Assembly: GCF_021044425.1 (NCBI RefSeq)
Contig: NZ_JAJNEC010000005.1
Span: forward strand, 1,922,001-1,986,000
Source of the DNA: Niabella pedocola
Lineage (GTDB): Bacteria > Bacteroidota > Bacteroidia > Chitinophagales > Chitinophagaceae
Length of the DNA stretch: 64,000 nucleotides
Direction: 5' to 3'
Program-made: the position numbers and the translations under genes
Shown: positions 8,528-17,163 of the stretch, in pieces
Layout: every line of letters starts with the position of its first letter
Numbering within the stretch: position 1 is the stretch's first letter
The notes under the pieces: model-generated
Seen by the model: the letters and a program-made list of their open reading frames with translations, nothing else
Told to the model about the DNA's origin: nothing
The model's database searches: none

Positions 8528-10549
8528 TTATAAGTTAACGGCAATTTTTACCAGGTAGTTTCGCCCGGGCATGGGGTAATTGACCACCACATCATAGTAT
8601 TGATTCAACAGGTTGTTCACCTCCAGGGCCAGCACCGCACGGACCTGCCTGAGCCGCACCGTCTTTGTAAGCGACAGATCGTGCGTATACCAGGGCTCCA
8701 GGTAATTTTGCGGGTCGTTTTCCGGCAGCATATACCGCTCCCCGGTATAAATAAAACTATAGTTAAGCCCCCAGCTGCGACAAGCCGTTTGCACGGTTGC
8801 AGATCCACTGTGTTTGGGCGCATATGGAATTTGCTGGTCATAGGACCGGTCTTCTGTTGTTTTATTTACGGCCTGCTGATACGAGTAGGTAAGCGTACCG
8901 TTAAGCAATACCTGCTGCCCAATGCCGGCGGCATATGTGAGTTGCAGATCCATTCCTTTAACCGCCACCTTTCCCATATTGATCATGCTCCACCGGAACA
9001 GGTTATTGGCCGGAATGGCAATGATCTTGTCTTTGATATCGTTATAGTAAACATCAGCCTGCAAGCTGATCGCGGACCCGGAGTCGGCAAAGCTCTTTTT
9101 ATACTGAAGGCCGATATCATACTGGGTGGTGTATTCCGGCTTCAGGGTTACGCTGCCAATGATCGTGTAATACAGATCATTAAAAGTAGGCATCCTGAAA
9201 ATGCGTTTGTAAAAAGAGCGAACACTGATGGGAAGATGGTTCCAGGGCCGCCAGGAGGCGCTGATGGCAGGCGTTAGTACATTCCTGTCTGCTGCTGCAG
9301 CGCCCGTGCTTACTTTTTCCCGGGTAAACGTCCCCAGCAAATTACCGGCAGCAATAAATTGTTTCCGTTTCAGCTCGGTTGCAATCGCCACCAAAGCGGT
9401 GTTCCGTACCGGGTACGCAAAATGATCAAGGTTCGCCTGCATCTTATTTACGATCCAGTCGGTGGCCAGCGAAACCTTCCATCCGGCTGCAACCAGGTAT
9501 TCGTTTACCAGTGATGCATCATATTCCTGCTGACGATAGGTATTGTTAAGCGGCGCTCCGCCGGTTTTTTTGATGGTGGTATCCAGGTACCGGGTATAGT
9601 CGTTGGCATACTTTCCCTGTACTAAAAGCTGATAGCGGGTATTGATTTGTTTACGCCACATGCCCTGCGTAAAGAAGTTACGGTCCCACAACCGTTGCGC
9701 ATTATAAAACCGTTCCGCAACAATGGCACCGGGCAGTCCTCTTGCAGCGTTATAAAAGTAGGTTTGTATTTTCCACCGCGTGGCCGCATTCTTATTCAGA
9801 TCCTGTACGGCCAATTCCATTCTTTGTGAAGCTACCGCTGCATTTTGCCGGGTGATGGTTGTATCGTATGCATACTTTTGATAGCGAGTTTTATATCTTC
9901 CATGCGCATGAACGGTTTCTACGCTAAGCGTTGTTGCCATATTTGCAGCTATTTGCTGCTGCCAATGGAGTGACGGGTTTATTAATCCGAAAGAACCCGT
10001 TTTATATGCCGCGCTTATATGGTACTTTTTATGCGGTTCAAATACCGCTTGTTTGGTTTTTATATATAAGGCGGCAGCGCTTCCAAAGTTCCTTGCAGAT
10101 TGCAGGGTGGACGTGTTCTGGCTGTTATACAAACTCAGTGCTTCAATATTATCCAGCGAGAACTTTCCCAGGTCTACGATGCCGTTCTGCGCATTGCCCA
10201 GCTGTAGTCCGTCGTAAAAAACACCCAGGTGCTGTGCGCCCAGGTTTCTTACATTCAGGGTTTTTAATCCGCCAATGCCGCCATAATCTTTGAGTTGTAC
10301 GCCTGAAAAATAACGCAATGCATCCGCTATTGAAAAGCTGTTTACCTGTTGCAGCCGGCTCCCGGTAAGTGTTTGAACGGGCGTGGTGGTATTGAGCTGA
10401 ACGGCGTTCCTGCCGGAACGGATCCATACGCTATCCAGTTCCTTTGCGCTCACAGCGTCTGGGACCTGGGCCATTCCTTTTGTACAACCAACGCTGTACA
10501 AAAGGCCTATTACTCCGGAAAACCGGATCCAAAAATTAAATCGGTTCAT
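8528..10549 (-). CDS. btuB: TonB-dependent cobalamin receptor
   Basis: An outer-membrane receptor of 673 residues. After a signal peptide (cleavage near KGMAQ) comes the plug domain directly, without a carboxypeptidase-like N-terminal extension: LDSVWIRSGRNAVQLNTTTPVQTL, then a VRNLGAQHLGVFYDGLQLGNAQ segment. The remaining 500 residues are beta-barrel with alternating aromatic strands, ending in NNLLNQYYDVVVNYPMPGRNYLVKIAVNL in pieces typical of the last strands. A cobalamin riboswitch in its own leader identifies the substrate; the downstream propeller and PKD lipoproteins fit the BtuB-BtuG arrangement. It would import corrinoids with TonB-ExbBD energy; those genes, the periplasmic BtuF and the BtuCD transporter are not in the window. 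Confidence 0.92.
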   Translation of the reverse strand: MNRFNFWIRFSGVIGLLYSVGCTKGMAQVPDAVSAKELDSVWIRSGRNAVQLNTTTPVQTLTGSRLQQVNSFSIADALRYFSGVQLKDYGGIGGLKTLNVRNLGAQHLGVFYDGLQLGNAQNGIVDLGKFSLDNIEALSLYNSQNTSTLQSARNFGSAAALYIKTKQAVFEPHKKYHISAAYKTGSFGLINPSLHWQQQIAANMATTLSVETVHAHGRYKTRYQKYAYDTTITRQNAAVASQRMELAVQDLNKNAATRWKIQTYFYNAARGLPGAIVAERFYNAQRLWDRNFFTQGMWRKQINTRYQLLVQGKYANDYTRYLDTTIKKTGGAPLNNTYRQQEYDASLVNEYLVAAGWKVSLATDWIVNKMQANLDHFAYPVRNTALVAIATELKRKQFIAAGNLLGTFTREKVSTGAAAADRNVLTPAISASWRPWNHLPISVRSFYKRIFRMPTFNDLYYTIIGSVTLKPEYTTQYDIGLQYKKSFADSGSAISLQADVYYNDIKDKIIAIPANNLFRWSMINMGKVAVKGMDLQLTYAAGIGQQVLLNGTLTYSYQQAVNKTTEDRSYDQQIPYAPKHSGSATVQTACRSWGLNYSFIYTGERYMLPENDPQNYLEPWYTHDLSLTKTVRLRQVRAVLALEVNNLLNQYYDVVVNYPMPGRNYLVKIAVNL

Positions 10550-10665
10550 TACTATTTGAGTTCATCAAACAGCTTCACCTGAAATAAACAGAAAACAAAT
10601 GGGTAACGATTACCGGCACATTTGCATTCCAAGCCTTATTCCACGAAAGCTTAAAACAAAAACTG

Positions 10666-10842
10666 CGCTGGCAGGTCTCCTGACTTATCCCCGTCTTTAA
10701 TGGCCTTCCCATGATGCCTGGGCATCACAGTGGCCTTCAGATTGTTAAAAACGTTGCATAGGACTTACAGTAGCGGGTCTGTTCAGGATTTGCACCTGAT
10801 TCCCTTTTAATAAATGTTCCCGTGTAAGAGTGAACATTTAAC
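10666..10842 (-). promoter_or_regulatory. Cobalamin riboswitch upstream of btuB
   Basis: Reverse-complement reading gives the aptamer blocks in order: AAAAGGGAATCAGGTGCAAATCC, CCCGCTACTGTAA, GGCCACTGTG, CATGGGAAGG, and the B12 box GTCAGGAGACCTGCC at 10684-10670. The leader continues about 115 bases to the btuB start. A -7-like box TACCTTCG (7 of 8 positions) at 10860-10853 would place the transcript start just before the aptamer. Known logic: cobalamin shuts down uptake gene expression. It is a different sequence from the metE switch apart from the conserved core. Confidence 0.94.
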
Positions 10843-10861
10843 CAATGCGCGGCGAAGGTAA

Positions 10862-10904
10862 GAAAAAAACAGACCTGTTAAGTTTTGTAAACCCAACAGG
10901 TCTG
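10862..10904 (-). terminator. Intrinsic terminator of the TPM-lipoprotein gene
   Basis: On the minus strand CAGACCTGTT and AACAGGTCTG (10904-10895 and 10879-10870) form a perfect 10-bp stem followed by a run of seven T. It separates the gene ending at 10929 from the riboswitch of btuB, so the latter starts its own transcript. Confidence 0.85.
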
Positions 10905-10928
10905 CTTCTTATACCGCAAGGCGGCTGT

Positions 10929-11501
10929 TTATTTAATATTTCTCCGGATGGTGTCCATCAGGTCATTGAGTCCTTTCCAGGTGCCTTCAAAAATATTACC
11001 GCTTTGAAGGGCGGGCAACAGCTGGTTGCGGATGATCTGATCGGCTTCTGAGCGGGATAATAATTTTCCTACAAACGGGCCATAATCGATGGCTACTTTA
11101 TTCAGCCCCCTGCTGATGGAAACCACCAGGGCTTTATCGGTATTGCCATGTACACCGGCCCATTCTTTGAGAAGAATCTTATTATTATTTCCAAAGGAGC
11201 CGGCCGTAACCTTGTCTGCCGGCAAGGTGATGACTTTAACCGCGATCAGGTTACTTTTTTCAAATACCCGCACCAGGCTGTCGATCTGTTTGTTTTGAGC
11301 TTCAGTAAACAGCTGCTCCAGGTCGTACGACATATTAACATTCTGCGGCGTTGCCGTTTGTTGCTGCGGATATTTGATCTTTACATCTCGTCCGTCTCCG
11401 TCCCGCTGATGTACCTGGGTATTCAGGTTTTTACCGGAATTACAGGCCAGCGTTAACACGGCGGTCAAAAAAAACGCGCTCCGAAACATCTTTTGTAGCA
11501 T
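10929..11501 (-). CDS. TPM-domain lipoprotein (YgcG/DUF477 type)
   Basis: A 190-residue protein with a lipobox (LTLAC near residue 20) and then a TPM domain from about residue 60 onward: LEQLFTEAQNKQIDSLVRVFEKSN, ALVVSISRGLNKVAIDYGPFVGKLLS and LPALQSGNIFEGTWKGLNDLMDTI. TPM domains occur in thylakoid and bacterial proteins with suggested phosphatase or photosystem-repair roles; the bacterial function is not settled. The C-terminal membrane helix and Gly-rich tail seen in many YgcG proteins are absent, so the lipid anchor replaces them. Single gene with its own terminator. Confidence 0.82.
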   Translation of the reverse strand: MLQKMFRSAFFLTAVLTLACNSGKNLNTQVHQRDGDGRDVKIKYPQQQTATPQNVNMSYDLEQLFTEAQNKQIDSLVRVFEKSNLIAVKVITLPADKVTAGSFGNNNKILLKEWAGVHGNTDKALVVSISRGLNKVAIDYGPFVGKLLSRSEADQIIRNQLLPALQSGNIFEGTWKGLNDLMDTIRRNIK

Positions 11502-11546
11502 AGGATCATTTTAAGTATATACTCTATTGCAAAATTAGCGCCGTTT

Positions 11547-12794
11547 TTATCTATTGAGCAACAACCCGATATAAAACGAAGGCTTTGTTAGCTTTTTTCG
11601 CAGATCCACTTCATAAAACATACAGGACAATAGCTCCTGTACCTTTTTATTCCGCGCGCTGATATTAATAAGCAGGTTAAACAGCCGGGGGTAATGCACC
11701 AGTTTCTGAAGACGGGTACTTAACCGCAATTCGGACCCCAGCACACGGTCGATGTCCTTATCATAACCGGAGAGGCCGGCTGCGGAAAAATCACCGGCCT
11801 GAATGGCTTTTGCAGCCTGCAGGGCGGCCAGCCGGCCGGAGCCCATGGCATTGCCAATGCCTTCACCGGTAAACGGATCAATCAGGAATGCCGCATCGCC
11901 CACGAGCAGGTACCGCTCTCCCGTAAGGACTCTCTTTTTGCTTCCCAGCGGCAGGCCGTAGCCTTCAATGGGGCCTTCCAGCTGCGCATTTTTAAACCGT
12001 TCCTTAAACACAGGATCCTGCTCTACGATCCGGATCAGTTCCTTTTTAAGATTGATCTTTTTCCGGCTCACGGTTTCGCTGAGCATCCCTACACCTACAT
12101 TGGCCTGCCCGTTTGGAAGGGGAAAGATCCAGAAATAGCCCGGCAACAGGCTTTTTAAGAAATGCAGTTCAATAAAGTTCTCGGGATGCATGCCCTCCAC
12201 ATTTTTATAATAGGCCCGCAAACCGGCTACATAATGCGCCGGCTCCATCTGGATACCGGCCACCTTTTTGGTAAAGGGAGAATGCGCGCCGTTGGCGATG
12301 ATCAGCAGGTCCGCCTTTATTACAAACCCGTTGCCATCGCTTATCCGGTAGCCGTCGGCTTCCAATGTATACTCGGTAATAGCAACGCCTTCATAAAGGG
12401 TTACATGTGCACAGCGTTTTAGTTCTTCCACCAGGAAATGATCAAAATCCATGCGCTTACATACATAGCCGATGGGCACTTCCTTGTGATTGTTGTTCCC
12501 GGCGTCAAAATCGGGGCGGTAACCTACTTCCAGTACCCTGCGGTTGGGTGCAATAAAACTCACGCCCCAGCTGTTGAGCTTAAACCCGGCCTGTTTCAGC
12601 CGTCCGGCCACCAGGGGATCGATCTTTTTTAAACAGGTGAGCACTTTGCCGCTTAACCCATCGCCGCAAACTTTATCCCGCGGAAAAACCGCCTTATCGA
12701 CCACAACGCAGTCGATGCCGTCCTTATTCAGCTGAAGGGCCGCTGTAGCGCCTCCTGGTCCGGCGCCAATAATGCAAACTTTGGTAGAAATCAT
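11547..12794 (-). CDS. Geranylgeranyl-reductase-family FAD-dependent oxidoreductase
   Basis: The start at 12794 places the FAD-binding motif at residue 6 (VCIIGAGPGGATAALQL); a longer frame to 12827 adds 11 residues with no family counterpart. The second FAD contact is GERYLLVGDAAFLIDPFTGEGIGNAMGSGRLAA at about residue 285, characteristic of the geranylgeranyl reductase/PHBH group, preceded by DKVCGDGLSGKVL (residue 41), which fits the same group. Members reduce isoprenoid double bonds or hydroxylate aromatic rings; the substrate here is unknown, with menaquinone or lipid tails as possibilities. It lies just downstream of dnaN but a hairpin separates them. Confidence 0.85.
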   Translation of the reverse strand: MISTKVCIIGAGPGGATAALQLNKDGIDCVVVDKAVFPRDKVCGDGLSGKVLTCLKKIDPLVAGRLKQAGFKLNSWGVSFIAPNRRVLEVGYRPDFDAGNNNHKEVPIGYVCKRMDFDHFLVEELKRCAHVTLYEGVAITEYTLEADGYRISDGNGFVIKADLLIIANGAHSPFTKKVAGIQMEPAHYVAGLRAYYKNVEGMHPENFIELHFLKSLLPGYFWIFPLPNGQANVGVGMLSETVSRKKINLKKELIRIVEQDPVFKERFKNAQLEGPIEGYGLPLGSKKRVLTGERYLLVGDAAFLIDPFTGEGIGNAMGSGRLAALQAAKAIQAGDFSAAGLSGYDKDIDRVLGSELRLSTRLQKLVHYPRLFNLLINISARNKKVQELLSCMFYEVDLRKKLTKPSFYIGLLLNR

Positions 12795-12815
12795 TGTAGA
12801 AGGCTCTAATAAACG

Positions 12816-12855
12816 AAGCCTGACCACTCGCCAAAGGCAGAAATTAGTCAGGCTT
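12816..12855 (-). terminator. Hairpin between dnaN and the flavoprotein gene
   Basis: AAGCCTGAC (12816-12824) and GTCAGGCTT (12847-12855) are perfect 9-bp arms around a 22-base loop. Read on the minus strand a weakly T-rich stretch follows (CGTTTATTAG). It may attenuate read-through from dnaN. The arms are certain, terminator activity is not. Confidence 0.4.
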
Positions 12856-12894
12856 GACCGCCCAAACAGGCAGATTTAAAAATATCATTTTTTA

Positions 12895-14010
12895 CTATTG
12901 GTTCAGCATCAACGGCATCACCAGCATCAGCTGCTCTTCATTTTCCTCCTGGTCTACCGGTTTGATCAAACCCGCCTTTGTAGGGGTACTCAACTCCATG
13001 TATACCTCATCACTGTCTGTTGCATTAAGCATTTCGATCAGGAATTTGGCATTAAAGGCAATTACCAGGTCTTCTCCGTTGTACTGGCATTTCATACGCT
13101 CATTTCCTTCAAAGCTGAAATCCACATCCTGCGCCGCCAGTTGCAGTTCGCTGCCACTGATGTTGAGGGCTACCTGGTACGTGCTTTTATTACTGAATAC
13201 GCTTACCCGGCGCAGGGCTCCCAGGAATTCGGTCCTGTTCACCGTTAACCGGTAAGGGTTTTCTGCGGGGATCACCACTTTATAATCCGGGAAACGGGCA
13301 TCGATCAGCCGGCAACTCATTTGGGTGGTACCGTGTATTACAAAGAAGTGGTTGGTATTATAGTTGATCGTGATCTCGTCGCTGTTGTCCGGCAGGGCCG
13401 ATTTCAACAGGTTCAGCGGTTTACGCGGAACAATAAACGTATCCACATTGGGGGAGCTTACATCGGTCCGTTTGTACCGTACCAGCCGGTGCGCATCGGT
13501 TGCCACAAACTGGATGCCTTTTTTATCCAGCTCAAAATAAACACCGGTCATTGCAGGACGCAGGTCATCCGTACTGGTAGCAAATAAGGTCTTATTGATT
13601 GCTGTTACCAGGGCCGAGGAGGTCATTGTAAAGCTGGAGGCATCGTCTGCGGTAGGGTCTTTCGGGAAGTTATCCGGATTTTCGCCCATTACCTTGTACT
13701 TACCGTTATCGCTGGTAATTTCTACGCTGTAATTTTTATCAATATTAAACGTGAGCGGTTGCTCGGGGATGTTCTTTAAAGAATCGATCAGGATCTTTGC
13801 GGGAATACAAACGCGGCCGCTGTCCTTTGCCTCCACCTGCATCTCCGTTTTCATTACTGTTTCGAGGTCGGTGGCTACAATAGTCAGACGGTTTTTATCA
13901 ATATCAAACAAGAAATCCTCCAAAATGGGTAATACGTTATTCGCATTAATTACCCCTGAAATATTTTGAAGTTGTTTCAGTAAAGCCGATGACGATGCAA
14001 TAAATTTCAT
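12895..14010 (-). CDS. dnaN: DNA polymerase III beta subunit (sliding clamp)
   Basis: 371 residues, the usual clamp length, made of three similar domains. The start MKFIASSSALLKQLQNISGVI, TDLETVMKTEM near residue 48, FVATDAHRLVRYKR near 165 and the C-terminal VMPLML tail that contacts the clamp's own binding pocket are all characteristic. It forms the dimeric ring that tethers polymerase to DNA. No dnaA is adjacent, so the gene gives no sign of the replication origin here, which is common in Bacteroidota. A weak -7-like box (TAGTTTCG on the minus strand, 14074-14067) lies 57 bases upstream. Confidence 0.97.
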   Translation of the reverse strand: MKFIASSSALLKQLQNISGVINANNVLPILEDFLFDIDKNRLTIVATDLETVMKTEMQVEAKDSGRVCIPAKILIDSLKNIPEQPLTFNIDKNYSVEITSDNGKYKVMGENPDNFPKDPTADDASSFTMTSSALVTAINKTLFATSTDDLRPAMTGVYFELDKKGIQFVATDAHRLVRYKRTDVSSPNVDTFIVPRKPLNLLKSALPDNSDEITINYNTNHFFVIHGTTQMSCRLIDARFPDYKVVIPAENPYRLTVNRTEFLGALRRVSVFSNKSTYQVALNISGSELQLAAQDVDFSFEGNERMKCQYNGEDLVIAFNAKFLIEMLNATDSDEVYMELSTPTKAGLIKPVDQEENEEQLMLVMPLMLNQ

Positions 14011-14215
14011 CTGTTGTTATATTAATTTTTACGTTTCTGTTCCCCGTTAGGGCAAAATGGAGGTAGCGAAACTACTATTTTATTAGATAAAGTTTCGAAA
14101 AATCTATGCCCATTTTTCGGTAAATATAGGGGGAAAAACGCTGATTTGGCCCCGGGCAAAATTTTTTAGGTAGTTTGATAAGGTTTAGTAACTTCCCCGA
14201 CTTAAAAAAAGGCCT

Positions 14216-15547
14216 ATGTTGAATAAATTTTTAAATTGGGTCAGGGGAAAAGAGGAGCCCTCCGGGCAGGGCAATCCTACCATCGAGTTCGGCCGGTATT
14301 CGGATAATAATAAGATGTCCGGAAAAGTGCGCCGCTGGAAAGAGGCCGACAGCCTGTTTAAAGAAAAAGACTATGCCGCCTCCGTAGATGCCTTTTTTGA
14401 TTACCTGAAGGACGATGCCATACAAAATGTGCGCTATACTCGCAACGGGGATACCGCCACTTTTGAGCTGTTTCAGGGATCCAAGATCATCCGCGGGGAA
14501 ATCCGCGACAACCGCCTGTCGGCCGATGTAAAACTGGCGCTGATGGCGGAGCCTTCCGTGCCGGTGATGCGCCGGCTGCTGGAAATGAATTTCGGCCTGT
14601 ATTACAGCCGTTTTGCCTTAAATAATAATGAGCTGTGCATGCGCTTTGATACGGACCTGAGCACGGCCAATCCTAATAAATTATACTATGGCCTGAAAGA
14701 ACTGGCCACAAAATCAGACAAGCAGGACGACCTGCTGATCGAGGACTTTTCGCATCTGGCAGCCGTAGACCAGGATCATATTACGCCGCTCTCTGAAAAA
14801 GAAAAGCAGGTAAAATACGATTTCCTGATGCGCTGGATCGATGAAATACTGGAAAAGATAGGTGGTGTTGACGCCGATAAATTTTCAGGCGGTATTTCAT
14901 ACCTGCTGCTAAGCCTGGTATACCGCATCGACTTTCTCATTACCCCCGAAGGCCAGCTGCTGAACCTGCTGGAAAAGGTAGGTGCGATCTACTTTAAAAA
15001 AGATGAGCGTTCCATTGTGGATAAAAACCGGGATATGATCGAAGCCTTCCGGGAGCTGAAGGCCAAGCCCAGGGAGGAGATCTTTAAAAACCTGTTCCGG
15101 TCTAAATACACCTTCTCCATTGTAACCCCGCAGGTACACAAGGTAATGGCCGATGCCATCCACGAGGCAAACGAAAACATGCTCTGGTACCGGGATAACG
15201 GATATGAGTATTTTGCCAACAAACTGATGGAATATGGATTGTCCTATTGCCAGTATTCTTACAGTTTGCCCCGGCCCATTACCCTGCTGGTAAGCCTGTT
15301 TATGCAGGTAAACTATCCTTCCTTTTTTAACGCACTGGGGTATGCGGAGGATCTCTATGACCCCGCATCCGGACGTTTTAAAGAAGATACCATTATCCGG
15401 TATATCCGGGCTGTTGAAGCACAATGGAAAGAACGGTATCCGTATATGAGCTTCAGAACCGAAGGACTGAATTTTTCTGGTCTGCTGGCGTTTAACTACA
15501 GCTTTACCACGCAGATCGAAAAACTGAATATGGACGTACCGGCATAG
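14216..15547 (+). CDS. Conserved hypothetical protein, likely partner of the downstream protease
   Basis: A soluble 443-residue protein without signal peptide or membrane segments. I do not recognise a catalytic motif. Residues about 40-150 (AASVDAFFDYLKDD, TATFELFQGSKIIRGEIRDNRLSADVKLALM, PSVPVMRRLLEMNFGLYYSRFALNNNELCMRFDTDLS) have the alternating pattern of a YbjN/type III-chaperone-like fold, the same kind of fold suspected at the end of the next gene. The second half is helical with several aromatic residues. It lies 22 bases before the trypsin-like gene, on the same strand and probably in one operon with it and recX. Role unknown; a chaperone or regulator of that protein is a guess. Confidence 0.7.
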   Translation: MLNKFLNWVRGKEEPSGQGNPTIEFGRYSDNNKMSGKVRRWKEADSLFKEKDYAASVDAFFDYLKDDAIQNVRYTRNGDTATFELFQGSKIIRGEIRDNRLSADVKLALMAEPSVPVMRRLLEMNFGLYYSRFALNNNELCMRFDTDLSTANPNKLYYGLKELATKSDKQDDLLIEDFSHLAAVDQDHITPLSEKEKQVKYDFLMRWIDEILEKIGGVDADKFSGGISYLLLSLVYRIDFLITPEGQLLNLLEKVGAIYFKKDERSIVDKNRDMIEAFRELKAKPREEIFKNLFRSKYTFSIVTPQVHKVMADAIHEANENMLWYRDNGYEYFANKLMEYGLSYCQYSYSLPRPITLLVSLFMQVNYPSFFNALGYAEDLYDPASGRFKEDTIIRYIRAVEAQWKERYPYMSFRTEGLNFSGLLAFNYSFTTQIEKLNMDVPA

Positions 15548-15569
15548 CATTATTTTTAACGGAGCATTT

Positions 15570-16670
15570 ATGAACACGCAGGAAATCATTAACAAATATC
15601 AGCAGGCCATTATCCAGATCGCCACGCAAACCGGTACCGGAACGGGGTTTTACCTTAAAACAGCAGATCTTATCATCACCAATAACCATGTGGTGAATAA
15701 TACCCCGGAAGTAACCATACAGGGAAAGCTTTTTGAAAAACAGCTTTCGCGCGTGCTGTACACAGATCCTAAACACGACCTGGCATTTCTACAGCCGCCT
15801 TCGGGCGTGGATCTGCCGGAAGTAACTATGGGCCATTACGACCTTATGAAGGATGGCGACAACGTAATTGCGATTGGTCATCCCTATAACCTGAGTTACT
15901 CTGCCACTCAGGGTGTTATTTCCAAGGTAGACCGTATCCGGGAAGGGCTTAAATACATCCAGATCGATGCGGCGATCAACCCCGGCAACAGCGGGGGCCC
16001 GCTGGTTGATTATGCCGGGGATGTGATCGGTGTAAACTCCTTTATTATAAAAGGGGGGGACAACCTGGGGTTTGCGCTGCCGGCAAGTTATCTGAAAGAG
16101 GCCATTGATTTGTACCTCCCGCATAAGGGGCAGGAAGCGGTCCGCTGCTCCAGCTGCGATTCGCTGGTAACGGCTGAAAACATCGATAACAATAAATACT
16201 GCCCCAATTGCGGATCGGAGGTAAAACTACTGCAGGTGCCCGAAAAGGAAGCCGAGCTGATGGGTGTGGCCAAACTGATTGAGGATATTTTAAAAGACCT
16301 GGGAAAGGATGTGCGGCTGGCGCGCGACGGGTCTAACCAATGGAGTGTAAAACAGGGCTCGGCGAAGATCAATATCAGCTATAACCCGGATAATTATTTT
16401 ATTGCGGGGGATGCGTATCTGTGCCAGATGCCCATGGAAGCAGCCAAAATAAAACCCCTGTACCAGTACCTGCTGCAGGAGAATAATAAATCCCACGGGT
16501 TGGTGTTAAGCTGCAATAAGAACAATATTGTCCTGAGCCGGTTACTGTACGACCTGGATATGACGCGTGAATCGGGTGTTGAGGAGTTCCGGCATCTTTT
16601 TGAGCAGGCCGATCATTATGATGATTACCTGAAAAATGAATTTGGCTGCACGGCAAGGCTGGAAGAATAG
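15570..16670 (+). CDS. Cytoplasmic trypsin-like serine protease with zinc ribbon and YbjN-like tail
   Basis: The N-terminal 180 residues are an S1C (DegP/HtrA-type) protease core with a full triad: H40 in NNHVV, D70 in PKHDLAF and S141 in GNSGGP. No signal peptide precedes it, so unlike DegP it should stay in the cytoplasm, and there is no PDZ domain. Residues about 190-220 form a zinc ribbon (CSSC ... CPNC). The last 145 residues (MGVAKLIEDILKDLG ... YFIAGDAYLCQMP ... SRLLYDLDMTRESGVEEFRHLFEQAD) resemble a YbjN/type III-secretion-chaperone-like fold. The domain order is unusual. It ends 2 bases before recX and begins just after the conserved hypothetical. Confidence 0.83.
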   Translation: MNTQEIINKYQQAIIQIATQTGTGTGFYLKTADLIITNNHVVNNTPEVTIQGKLFEKQLSRVLYTDPKHDLAFLQPPSGVDLPEVTMGHYDLMKDGDNVIAIGHPYNLSYSATQGVISKVDRIREGLKYIQIDAAINPGNSGGPLVDYAGDVIGVNSFIIKGGDNLGFALPASYLKEAIDLYLPHKGQEAVRCSSCDSLVTAENIDNNKYCPNCGSEVKLLQVPEKEAELMGVAKLIEDILKDLGKDVRLARDGSNQWSVKQGSAKINISYNPDNYFIAGDAYLCQMPMEAAKIKPLYQYLLQENNKSHGLVLSCNKNNIVLSRLLYDLDMTRESGVEEFRHLFEQADHYDDYLKNEFGCTARLEE

Positions 16671-16672
16671 TT

Positions 16673-17155
16673 ATGAAACAGGAATCTTCGAATATCCGGC
16701 TTTCGCCCGAACAGGCATTGAAGAAACTGCAGCACTATTGTGCATACAGCGAACGCTGTCACCAGGATGTGGTGAATAAATTATTTGAACTGGGCGTGTG
16801 GAAAAAAGAACATGATGCGATCATTGCCGCCCTCATTGAAGAAAGTTATTTAAACGAAGAGCGTTTTGCAAAAGCCTTTGCCGGAGGGCATTTCCGGCAG
16901 AAAAAATGGGGCCGCAATAAAATAAAAGCGACCTTACAGCAAAAACAGGTCAGCCCGTATTGTATTAAAGCCGCGATGAAGGAAATTGATGCAGCGGCTT
17001 ACGAGCAAACCCTGAACGAATTACTGCAGCAAAAATGGAACAGTCTCAAAGGAGAACGTAACCGTTTTGTAAAAATGAAAAAAACGGCTGTTTTCCTGAT
17101 CCAGCGGGGATATGAGCCGGAGCTGTTTCAGCCGCTGCTGCATACCATCCAATAA
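16673..17155 (+). CDS. recX: Regulatory protein RecX
   Basis: 160 residues with the RecX pattern of three-helix repeats: ALKKLQHYCAYSERCHQDVVNKLFELG, then LIEESYLNEERFAKAFAGGHFRQKKWGRNKIKATL (the signature E-RFA-A---R---GP-KI region) and a third repeat ending LIQRGYEPELFQPLL. RecX binds RecA filaments and limits recombinase activity. recA is not adjacent; instead the gene starts 2 bases after the trypsin-like gene, probably by translational coupling. Cytoplasmic. Confidence 0.9.
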   Translation: MKQESSNIRLSPEQALKKLQHYCAYSERCHQDVVNKLFELGVWKKEHDAIIAALIEESYLNEERFAKAFAGGHFRQKKWGRNKIKATLQQKQVSPYCIKAAMKEIDAAAYEQTLNELLQQKWNSLKGERNRFVKMKKTAVFLIQRGYEPELFQPLLHTIQ

Positions 17156-17163
17156 CAATTGCC

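Noticed and set aside
8600..9277. Open frame opposite btuB
   Set aside because: Shadow of the receptor; no signal or domain.
14909..15595. Open frame opposite the conserved hypothetical at 14216
   Set aside because: No start context and no domain, while the plus-strand gene is consistent with an operon with the protease and recX.
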